From Alphaproteobacteria bacterium (lineage in GTDB: Bacteria > Pseudomonadota > Alphaproteobacteria > Micavibrionales > Micavibrionaceae): a DNA stretch of 38,313 nt. The notes under the pieces were generated by a model. That model saw only the letters and a program-made list of their open reading frames with translations, was not told the origin of the DNA and searched no databases. Positions 31,581-38,313 of the stretch are shown here, piece by piece. How positions within the stretch are numbered: the first letter of the stretch is position 1; every line of letters starts with the position of its first letter. The position numbers and the translations under genes are program-made. Location: assembly GCA_021775965.1 (NCBI GenBank), contig JAJFGV010000036.1:1-38313 (forward strand), read 5' to 3'.

Positions 31581-31916
31581 ATGTCCTTTGAAGTCATAAA
31601 CAATCCCGCTTTTCTTCGCAATTCAGGGTTCACGCAAACCGAGTTTAAACAGCTCGATGCGCTTTATTTGCGCGCGGCGGCGGCAAAGGCGCTGACGTAT
31701 CGCAGTGTGGAATGTGATTTTGATGAAGGCGTGGCCAGCTACACCTATTACACCTCCGAGAACCAGCCGCCTTTCTTACAATTTATCATCCGCAAGGTCG
31801 GGCCGCACACCATGATGTATGAGCTTTACCTTCAGAAAAAGGGTCGTATTGCAAAAAGCGGGGTTTTCTCTAAGGTGGTGCAGCGACTGCAACAGGAAAT
31901 TGAAGAGCTTTTATAG
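31581..31916 (+). CDS. Orphan small protein upstream of icd
   Basis: A 111-residue protein not recognised. It begins MSFEVINNPAFLRNSGFTQTEF, has a central CDFDEGVASYTYYTS strand region, then FIIRKVGPHTMMYELYLQKK, and ends in an amphipathic helix (VVQRLQQEIEELL). Soluble, no signal peptide. The frame is open upstream, but that part overlaps the divergent gene. It ends 12 bases before icd and may be co-transcribed with it. Confidence 0.75.
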   Translation: MSFEVINNPAFLRNSGFTQTEFKQLDALYLRAAAAKALTYRSVECDFDEGVASYTYYTSENQPPFLQFIIRKVGPHTMMYELYLQKKGRIAKSGVFSKVVQRLQQEIEELL

Positions 31917-31928
31917 CCAAGATAAATC

Positions 31929-33143
31929 ATGACCAAAATCAAAGTTGACACACCACTGGTGGAAATTGATGGCGACGAGATGACGCGCATCATCTGGGCG
32001 ATGATCAAGGAGCGTTTGATCCTGCCGTATCTTGATATTGATTTGAAATATTTTGATCTGTCGATCCAGAGCCGTGACGCGAGCGACGACCAGATCACCA
32101 TTGATGCTGCCCATGCGATTCAGGAGCATGGCGTTGGCGTGAAATGCGCAACGATCACGCCAGATGAGGCGCGGGTTGAGGAATTTGGCCTCAAGAAAAT
32201 GTGGCGTAGTCCGAACGGGACAATACGGAACATATTAAACGGGACAGTGTTTCGTGGGCCGATCATTACAAAGAACGTGCCGAAATATGTGCCGGGCTGG
32301 GAGCAGCCAATTGTGATTGGCCGTCATGCCTTTGGTGATCAGTACAAAGCGACGGATATGAAGATCAAAAGCCCCGGCAAATTGATGATGCGCTTTGAGC
32401 CTGCGGATGGTGGAGAGATTGAGGAACACGAAATCTTTGACTTCCCGGCGGCAGGTGTGGCGATGGGGATGTATAATCTTGATGCCTCGATCGAAGGTTT
32501 TGCGCGCTCGAGCTTTAATTATGCGCTGGGGCTGGGTTATCCGCTTTATATGTCGACCAAGAATACGATTTTGAAGCAATATGACGGGCGGTTTATTGAG
32601 ATATTCCAGAGCGTTTACGAATCTGAATTTGAGGCCGATTTTAAATCGAAGGATTTGTGGTACGAGCACCGTTTAATTGACGACATGGTAGCGCAAGCAA
32701 TTAAATCGAAGGGCGGCTTTGTCTGGGCCTGCAAAAATTACGATGGTGATGTGCAATCCGATGTGGTGGCGCAGGGGTTCGGCTCTCTGGGGTTGATGAC
32801 GTCGGTGCTGCTGACGCCGGATGGTAAAACCGTGGAAGCGGAAGCGGCGCATGGAACAGTAACCCGTCATTACCGCGAACATCAAAAGGGCAATCCAACC
32901 TCGACCAATCCGATTGCCTCGATCTTTGCCTGGACGCAGGGGTTGCGGTATCGCGGCAAGTTTGATGACAATGAGGCTTTGATTGGTTTTGCGGATACGC
33001 TGGAGCAGGCCTGTGTGGGTACGGTTGAGGCCGGCGATATGACCAAGGATCTGGCTTTGTTGGTTGGCAAGGACCAGAAATGGTTGACGACCGAAGCGTT
33101 TATGGACAAAGTGGTGGCCAATCTGGAAAATAGTGTTAAATAA
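31929..33143 (+). CDS. icd: NADP-dependent isocitrate dehydrogenase
   Basis: A 404-residue enzyme of the TCA cycle: isocitrate to 2-oxoglutarate, CO2 and NADPH. It belongs to the eukaryote-like homodimeric type found in alphaproteobacteria. Visible are [12 protein letters not shown], the substrate loop [31 protein letters not shown], the metal-binding [28 protein letters not shown] with the NADP-selective residues, and [16 protein letters not shown]. The length is normal. The L,D-transpeptidase gene follows five bases after its stop. Confidence 0.97.
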   Translation: MTKIKVDTPLVEIDGDEMTRIIWAMIKERLILPYLDIDLKYFDLSIQSRDASDDQITIDAAHAIQEHGVGVKCATITPDEARVEEFGLKKMWRSPNGTIRNILNGTVFRGPIITKNVPKYVPGWEQPIVIGRHAFGDQYKATDMKIKSPGKLMMRFEPADGGEIEEHEIFDFPAAGVAMGMYNLDASIEGFARSSFNYALGLGYPLYMSTKNTILKQYDGRFIEIFQSVYESEFEADFKSKDLWYEHRLIDDMVAQAIKSKGGFVWACKNYDGDVQSDVVAQGFGSLGLMTSVLLTPDGKTVEAEAAHGTVTRHYREHQKGNPTSTNPIASIFAWTQGLRYRGKFDDNEALIGFADTLEQACVGTVEAGDMTKDLALLVGKDQKWLTTEAFMDKVVANLENSVK

Positions 33144-33148
33144 GTGAC

Positions 33149-34240
33149 ATGAATATGATGATGAAATCTTTGATTCTGGCAGCGGTTCTTGCTTTCACAG
33201 GTATAAATCCTGCGCAGGCTGGCTATGACAAGCCGTATATTGGTGAGACGAAAATCTATAAGGCCAAATATGAGGACACGTTCGTGCATCTGGCGCGGGA
33301 TAACAATCTTGGCTATGTCGAAATTCGCGCCGCCAACCCGGATGCCGATCCGTGGATTCCGGGTGAAGGGCGGGAGCTGATTTTACCGTTGCGCCATATT
33401 TTGCCCGATGCCAAGCGCGAAGGTGTGGTGATCAATTTGCCGGAAATGCGGCTTTATGCGTTTATCAATGGCGACGCCGCGCCGGAGACTTTTCCGCTCG
33501 GTGTTGGACGCGAAGGGTTGGAAACGCCGACAGGTTCGACCAAAGTCGTGCGCAAGACAGCAGACCCGATCTGGCGGCCGACCAAGCGCATGCGCGAGGA
33601 AGATCCTGAATTGCCGGCAGTGGTTGAGGCAGGGCCTGAAAATCCGCTGGGTTCTCATGCGTTGTATCTTGGCTGGCCGCAATATGCCATTCATGGGACC
33701 AACAAGCCGTTCGGAATTGGCCGCCGCGTTTCCAGTGGTTGTATTCGTATGTACCCGGAAGGGATTGCTAAATTTTATGAGCTGATCCCGGTGGGCACCA
33801 AAGTGACGGTTGTTGATCAGCCGATCAAGCTGGCCTGGATTGATGATGAGCTCTATCTGGAGGCGCACCCCGATATGGCGCAGGCGATTCAGATGGAAGA
33901 AACCGGCCAGGTGACGCGCCAGAAGCTGACCGATGCGGACATGAAGCAGATCATTAAAGCGGCGGGTGAATACAAAGACCGTCTGCACTGGGCGGCCATT
34001 CGTACAGCGATCAGAGACCGGCGTGGTTTTCCAGTGAAAATTGCCCGGCGCCCGGCTGCGATTTCCGATATGCCTGCTATTGTTGAAGAAGAACTTCAGG
34101 AAGAATCAGCCAAAGATGTGGACTGGGAAGAGGAAGACAATAAGGCGCGCGAAGCACTTGAAGAAATTTATGATGAAAAGAGTGCCGAGAAAGAGGCGTC
34201 TTATGAAGATCCCGGCAAAAAGAGAATGCTTAATCCGTAA
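33149..34240 (+). CDS. Secreted L,D-transpeptidase (YkuD domain)
   Basis: A 363-residue periplasmic enzyme with a signal peptide (cleavage after AQA near residue 24). A LysM-like cell-wall segment (residues about 35-75, with DTFVHLARDNNLGYVEIRAA) is followed by a YkuD domain: INLPEMRLYAF, the conserved His in YAIHGTNKPFG, and the nucleophile Cys198 in RRVSSGCIRMYPEG. Enzymes of the ErfK/YcfS kind make 3-3 peptidoglycan cross-links or attach Braun-type lipoprotein. An acidic low-complexity tail (about 310-363) is unusual, and its last 40 bases overlap a convergent membrane-protein gene. Confidence 0.94.
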   Translation: MNMMMKSLILAAVLAFTGINPAQAGYDKPYIGETKIYKAKYEDTFVHLARDNNLGYVEIRAANPDADPWIPGEGRELILPLRHILPDAKREGVVINLPEMRLYAFINGDAAPETFPLGVGREGLETPTGSTKVVRKTADPIWRPTKRMREEDPELPAVVEAGPENPLGSHALYLGWPQYAIHGTNKPFGIGRRVSSGCIRMYPEGIAKFYELIPVGTKVTVVDQPIKLAWIDDELYLEAHPDMAQAIQMEETGQVTRQKLTDADMKQIIKAAGEYKDRLHWAAIRTAIRDRRGFPVKIARRPAAISDMPAIVEEELQEESAKDVDWEEEDNKAREALEEIYDEKSAEKEASYEDPGKKRMLNP

Positions 34241-34506
34241 GCAAACGGCATATAGACCGGCGCCCATAAGAACACCAATTTCATTTTTCCTCTTAAAAAG
34301 AAATACGCCACAGAAAATAGCGCGCAGACCACCCAGGTCATGATCGTGCCAGTAAAGAACCATGTCTGAAAATGCTGGGCATCAAAGCCGGGCGTTGATG
34401 TTGAGATCACGCCGGTCACAACACCCAGTACGTAGCAGATGCCCACACTGAAAAAACCCAGAAGGTTTATAAGAAGAAACAGGATGAATTTTGTAATATC
34501 GAACAT
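34201..34506 (-). CDS. Small membrane protein
   Basis: A 101-residue hydrophobic protein with three to four membrane segments (about 6-28, 45-70 and 76-96). No known domain. Its hydrophobic profile and start just after a terminator support a real gene, although its 3' end overlaps the transpeptidase gene. Confidence 0.65.
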   Translation of the reverse strand: MFDITKFILFLLINLLGFFSVGICYVLGVVTGVISTSTPGFDAQHFQTWFFTGTIMTWVVCALFSVAYFFLRGKMKLVFLWAPVYMPFAYGLSILFLPGSS

Positions 34507-34520
34507 AAATAGATCATAAC

Positions 34521-34551
34521 AAAAAAGACTGCCCCATGGGACAGTCTTTTT
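34521..34551 (-). terminator. Rho-independent terminator of the small lipoprotein gene
   Basis: AAAAAGACTGTCCC and GGGGCAGTCTTTTTT (read on the minus strand) form a near-perfect stem with a two-base loop and flanking A and T runs. It lies 22 bases after the lipoprotein stop codon. The symmetry would also allow termination on the plus strand after the transpeptidase gene. Confidence 0.85.
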
Positions 34552-34573
34552 AATTCGTTATCAGCACAAAAGC

Positions 34574-34783
34574 TTATTTGGTTTGTGCAGCTGAGAATGT
34601 CCGTTCTGCGCGTGCAGGAGCAGGACGAGCGCGTACTGGCTCTGGGTTGCTACCAACTGTGCGTTCATCCGCATATGGTGCTTCGTAATCAGAAGGGTTG
34701 AGATCTTCGTTGCCATTTGACGCACAAGCGGCCAAGGCGATTGAAGAACCGACAACACATAAGGTTAAAGCTAGTTTTTTCAT
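34574..34783 (-). CDS. Small lipoprotein
   Basis: A 69-residue protein with a signal peptide and lipobox LAAC (Cys20). The short mature part is Pro/Ala/Arg-rich (EPVRARPAPARAERTF) and probably disordered. A ribosome binding site GAGG lies seven bases before the ATG. It is flanked by its own terminator. Function unknown; likely membrane-anchored, facing the periplasm. Confidence 0.8.
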   Translation of the reverse strand: MKKLALTLCVVGSSIALAACASNGNEDLNPSDYEAPYADERTVGSNPEPVRARPAPARAERTFSAAQTK

Positions 34784-34939
34784 TTTTCGTCCTCATTTAT
34801 TCGTTTGGTTTTTTCACTAAGTCAATAAGAATAAGCCCTTACGCAAGAGCAAGAATCCATATTCCTTGTTCGTTATACACAAGTGGTTGGGGATTGCACA
34901 CCGTTTTTGAAGAATTTTTTGGTTTTTTCAAAGGTTTTT

Positions 34940-36217
34940 TTAACTGCGCTCGTTTTTGCGGACATGCTCGAAATAGGCTGTGATGCCGTAGCGTATAGCC
35001 GAAGCGACTTTGCGCCTGTGATCGTTGCGCCCAAGGAGGCGTTCCTCTTCCGAATTGGACATAAATCCTGCCTCAATCAGGACAGAGGGGATATCCGGGG
35101 CCTTGAGGACGGCAAAACCGGCGTAGCGGTGGGGGTTGGGCAATGTGCGCACGCCGCTTTGCGCTTTGAGCTTATCAACCAGCTTGTTGGCGAAGAAATT
35201 CGATTGATTCATGGTATCGCGCATGGCGAGATCGACGAGGATATTGGCAACATCTTCGTCCTCATTGCTAAGATCGAGCCCGGCGATGAGGTCAGAGCGG
35301 TTTTCCTTGGCCGCCAGCTTCGCTGTCTGGGCATCGGACGCTTTTTCGGACAGGGTGTATATAGAGGTGCCGCGCACGCTTGATTTTTCGATGGAATCGG
35401 CATGGAGTGAAACAAACAGATCACCCTGATGTTTTCTGGCGAATTTTCTGCGGTCGCTCAGACGGATGTATTTATCGTTGGTGCGTGTCAGTTTGACATC
35501 GAACTGGCCTGTGGCCTCTAATTGCTTCTTCAGCTCTTTGGCCAGCGCTAGCACCACATCTTTTTCACGGGTCTTCTTTTTACCGATAGCGCCGGGGTCA
35601 TTGCCGCCATGGCCGGGGTCGATAATAATCAGCGGCTTTTTAAAGGAAGGTTGTTTTGGGCTGGGCTGGGAGCGTTGCGGCTTTCTGGGCGGCGGCGCTA
35701 TCGTACCCAAAGAGGCGGTTTTGTAGCTTTTGGGCGGCTTCATTGTTTGGATCGGCGTTGTTTGTGGCGTAGAGCTGGTTAATGTGCCGTAAACCTGGCC
35801 TTTGGCGGCGTTCTTGGCGGCACTGAAGTCGACGACAAGGCGATCGGGCTTGTCGGTTGCGCCGGGTAGTAAAAAAGCAGCGCCGACGGAGACAGGCTTG
35901 TCCATATCAAAAACAATGCGCGAAATGCCGGGTTCAACCTTGCCTTGCCGGACGGACGAAATGCCGGAGCTGTCTGGCTTATAAACCGTTCCGACCTGCC
36001 AGTTGAAATCAGGCAGATCAATAACCATACGATACGGATCGGATAGAGCGAAGACACGGAAGTCTGTGGCTTCACTTAAATCCAGAACCATCCGGGTTTT
36101 GTCCGGATGCTCCCCAAAACGGATTTCATTGATGTTGAGCGCCAGCGCTTGCCCTGAAAAAACAGCAAAGCAGGTGATAAAGAGCACTAAAAATATATGT
36201 CTTTGGATTGAAAGCAA
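34940..36217 (-). CDS. amiC: N-acetylmuramoyl-L-alanine amidase
   Basis: A 425-residue periplasmic zinc amidase that cuts peptide stems from murein during cell separation. It has a signal peptide (about 1-25), an AMIN domain (about 28-135) for septal targeting, a Pro/Ser-rich linker (145-193), then an Amidase_3 domain with ligands His203 (DPGHGG), Glu218 (TREKD), His272 (SLHAD) and catalytic Glu382 (LIEAGFMSN). The helix around 300-345 resembles the autoinhibitory segment of AmiC. It is divergent from rne, a conserved alphaproteobacterial pair. The symbol is by analogy to enterobacterial AmiC. Confidence 0.94.
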   Translation of the reverse strand: MLSIQRHIFLVLFITCFAVFSGQALALNINEIRFGEHPDKTRMVLDLSEATDFRVFALSDPYRMVIDLPDFNWQVGTVYKPDSSGISSVRQGKVEPGISRIVFDMDKPVSVGAAFLLPGATDKPDRLVVDFSAAKNAAKGQVYGTLTSSTPQTTPIQTMKPPKSYKTASLGTIAPPPRKPQRSQPSPKQPSFKKPLIIIDPGHGGNDPGAIGKKKTREKDVVLALAKELKKQLEATGQFDVKLTRTNDKYIRLSDRRKFARKHQGDLFVSLHADSIEKSSVRGTSIYTLSEKASDAQTAKLAAKENRSDLIAGLDLSNEDEDVANILVDLAMRDTMNQSNFFANKLVDKLKAQSGVRTLPNPHRYAGFAVLKAPDIPSVLIEAGFMSNSEEERLLGRNDHRRKVASAIRYGITAYFEHVRKNERS

Positions 36218-36721
36218 ATCGAATACTCTATTTGTGTAAACAGCTTTTATACTGTCCTTTATACCACAATTGGGTCAAGCCCTGTAAAGCAGACTCCGTA
36301 TATCAGATTATGGATATATAAAAACCTGTTGTAAAATCAAAGCCTTAAAAAACATCACAACTTTACCTTGAGTGTCGTATATATGGTGTGTATGGTGGCC
36401 CCGTTATGCGCATGCGGTTTTTCGCGTTTATGAGATCGATAAGGTTATCAGATCAATAAACAAGTACAAGTTTCGCAAAACTGTAAGCGCTGGATAGGGT
36501 TGGCTCTGTGTTTAGCCCCCGTTTGGTGGATGTCCCTCCCAAAGGAAAGTAAGGGGAGGAAGGCAATGGGACTGTGTTTTCAGCGATGAAAATGCGGACC
36601 GTTGTTAACGCAGAGCTTATGTATAAACAGTTTTGTCCGCGCCGGTGCGCCGCTTTTCAAAAGTATTTGAAAGCAGGCTGCAGCTTCGAAGCTCATATTG
36701 AGCGCGGAAATGGAGATTAAA
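36218..36721 (+). other. 504-base amiC/rne intergenic region with structured rne leader
   Basis: No gene is seen. The last 100 bases before rne hold several hairpins: GCTTTTCAAA/TTTGAAAGC (36652-36674), the perfect palindrome AGCTTCGAAGCT (36682-36693), and a GCGC-CGGT-GCGC stem near 36640. A CCTCCC/GGGGAGG stem lies near 36535-36560. RNase E genes often have long leaders that the enzyme itself cuts to limit its own level, so this may be a similar leader. No convincing promoter could be fixed. Confidence 0.5.
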
Positions 36722-38313
36722 ATGGCTAAGAAGATGCTCATTGACGCGACCCACGAAGAAGAAACGCGGGTTGCTATTATCGACGGCAAACGTCTTTTCG
36801 AATACGATTACGAAAGTAAATTCCGCAAACCTATGAAAGGCAGTATTTTCCTCGCGAAGGTCACGCGCGTGGAACCTTCGTTGCAGGCTGCTTTTGTCAA
36901 TTTTGGCGGCAATCGCCATGGGTTCCTGCCGTTTTCTGAAATTCATCCCGATTACTTTCGCATTCCGATTGCTGACCGCGAGGCTCTGATTGCTGAGCAG
37001 GAAGAGTTCCTCAAGCAGCATGATGAGGAAGAGCAGGAAGAAGATCAGGACGAACAGGAAGAAGAAAGCAAGGATGACAAAAAGACGCCAGCCAAAAAAG
37101 GCAAGGCCGGAACCAAAGCCAAAGGCAAGGACGATGAAGTCGCCGATAATATAGAAGACATCGAAGATGAAGATATTATCGAGGAAGTTGGCGGTGGGTC
37201 CGAGGATGAAGTTGCCGCAAAAGGTAAAAAGGCTGAAAAGAAAAAAGGTAAGTCTGACGATGATGATGAGATAGAAGCTGACTCCGAGGATGAATCTGAA
37301 GACGAAGCGGAAAACTCTGAGTCCGGTGAAGAAGATTCAGAAGAAAATTCTGGCGAGGAAAAAGGCGCGCGTCGCCGGGGTCGTTATGGCCGTGGGGGTC
37401 GCGGTGGCAGAGGCGGTCGCGGCGGTCGTGGTGGCGGCAAACGCGTGCCGCATCGTAGCCGCAGCGTCGAATCACTGGGCGGCGATACCGAGGACAGTGA
37501 GCGCCGGTTCCGTTTTAACCTGCGGCGTAAATATAAAATTCAGGAAGTGATCAAACGCGGCCAGATTATGCTGATCCAGGTTTCCAAAGAAGAGCGCGGC
37601 AATAAAGGTGCGGCGGTGACGTCTTATTTGTCTCTGCCCGGTCGTTACTGCGTTTTGATGCCCAACAGCCCGCGTGCCGGTGGTGTCAGTCGCAAGATTG
37701 CCAATTATAAAGACCGTGCACGGATGAAGGAAATTCTTGAAGAGATGGAAATCCCCGATGGTATGTCGGTGATTGTCCGCACAGCAGGGGTGGCCAGAAG
37801 CAAGGCGGAGATTAAGCGTGATCTGGATTATCTGGTGCGGCTCTGGGATACAATTCGGGAGAACACATTGCAATCAAGCGCGCCGGCGATGATTTACGAA
37901 GAAGCCGATCTGATTAAACGTTCTATTCGTGATTTGTACACGCGTGATGTTGAAGAGATTCATGTTGCTGGTGAAGAAGGATTTAAGGCAGCGCGGACAT
38001 TCATGAAGATGATGATCCCATCGCATATCAAGAAAATTTTCCAGTATAAAGAAGGAAAAGTGCCGCTGTTCAACAAGCACCAGGTCGAATCGCAGATCAA
38101 TGAAATCGGCGAGCCGCAAGTGACGTTGAAATCAGGCGGTTATCTTGTGATTAATCCGACTGAGGCGTTGATATCCGTGGATGTGAACTCGGGCAAGGCA
38201 ACCAAGGAACGCCATATCGAAGAAACGGCACTAAAAACCCATCTGGAAGCGGCAACGGAAGTGGCGCGGCAATTGCGCTTGCGCGATTTGGGTGGTTTGG
38301 TTGTCATTGATTT
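36722..38313 (+). CDS. rne: Ribonuclease E, 5' part (partial)
   Basis: The first 530 codons of RNase E, the endonuclease core of the degradosome; it runs off the window. MAKKMLIDATHEEETRVAI and the S1 half KGSIFLAKVTRVEPSLQAAF come first. The S1 domain is then split by a long charged insert (about residues 95-265) rich in Glu/Asp/Lys and ending in an RGG-repeat patch (about 216-240). It resumes with YKIQEVIKRGQ and KEERGNKGAAVTSYLSLPGRY. The 5'-sensor region (VIVRTAGVARSK) and the DNase I-like catalytic start (SVDVNSGKATKERHIEETAL, with the metal Asp) follow. Start ATG is supported by GGAGAT upstream. Confidence 0.95.
   Translation, partial: MAKKMLIDATHEEETRVAIIDGKRLFEYDYESKFRKPMKGSIFLAKVTRVEPSLQAAFVNFGGNRHGFLPFSEIHPDYFRIPIADREALIAEQEEFLKQHDEEEQEEDQDEQEEESKDDKKTPAKKGKAGTKAKGKDDEVADNIEDIEDEDIIEEVGGGSEDEVAAKGKKAEKKKGKSDDDDEIEADSEDESEDEAENSESGEEDSEENSGEEKGARRRGRYGRGGRGGRGGRGGRGGGKRVPHRSRSVESLGGDTEDSERRFRFNLRRKYKIQEVIKRGQIMLIQVSKEERGNKGAAVTSYLSLPGRYCVLMPNSPRAGGVSRKIANYKDRARMKEILEEMEIPDGMSVIVRTAGVARSKAEIKRDLDYLVRLWDTIRENTLQSSAPAMIYEEADLIKRSIRDLYTRDVEEIHVAGEEGFKAARTFMKMMIPSHIKKIFQYKEGKVPLFNKHQVESQINEIGEPQVTLKSGGYLVINPTEALISVDVNSGKATKERHIEETALKTHLEAATEVARQLRLRDLGGLVVID

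Noticed and set aside
34883-35383. Plus-strand 166-codon frame opposite amiC
   Set aside because: Shadow of the amidase gene; no domain and no start signals.
1-38313. CRISPR array, toxin-antitoxin, restriction or phage defence genes
   Set aside because: No regularly spaced repeats, and none of the gene products resembles a known defence protein.

Overview
This window is most likely a chromosomal segment of a free-living alphaproteobacterium of moderate GC content. The evidence is the gene order and family variants: ffs-dnaX-ybaB, rsmB followed by rpe and a heparinase II/III-like gene, cvpA-purF-SDR, der-bamB-yfgM, a divergent amiC/rne pair, a DUF1674 gene near rsmB, and promoters of the CTATAT type. 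Genus cannot be read from the sequence; a Rhodospirillales- or Micavibrio-like lineage is only a guess.

Layout. 1-3400: the 3' end of tuf with its terminator, a secreted DUF4919-like protein, recQ, tRNA-Trp(CCA), and a repeat-rich patch behind the tRNA that looks like an old integration site. 3413-10777: an accessory cluster, namely a divergent double-hotdog/SDR fusion, then FkbH-like protein, acyl carrier protein, methyltransferase, MBOAT acyltransferase and membrane-anchored SGNH protein. 10879-16496: SRP RNA, dnaX, ybaB, xth, a DUF1223/DUF1674 pair on the other strand, chorismate mutase and rsmB. 16497-18564: an AT-rich insertion carrying an orphan gene split in two frames and palindromic repeats. 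18565-27019: rpe, heparinase-like, EAL-domain protein, an orphan gene, radA, cvpA, purF and SDR. 27021-31538 (minus strand): der, bamB, yfgM-like, an orphan gene and a thioredoxin-fold protein. 31581-38313: an orphan gene, icd, an L,D-transpeptidase, small envelope genes, amiC, and the start of rne, which runs off the window.

The most interesting part is 3413-10777. Its plus-strand genes have the same component types as the Gram-positive Dlt system: a carrier-loading enzyme, a small carrier protein, an MBOAT membrane acyltransferase and an N-terminally anchored SGNH protein. The loading enzyme here belongs to the FkbH family, known for making glyceryl-ACP, and there is an added methyltransferase. 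I infer a carrier-protein-dependent system that puts a glyceryl-type (possibly methylated) acyl group on a surface glycan. The substrate and polymer are unproven.

Smaller points of note are a 56-residue DUF1674 gene easily missed by length cut-offs, a DUF1223 protein with CxxT in place of CxxC, an A7 run at which one orphan gene changes frame, three promoters placed so that transcription would start at or next to the ATG, and a family of palindromic repeats.
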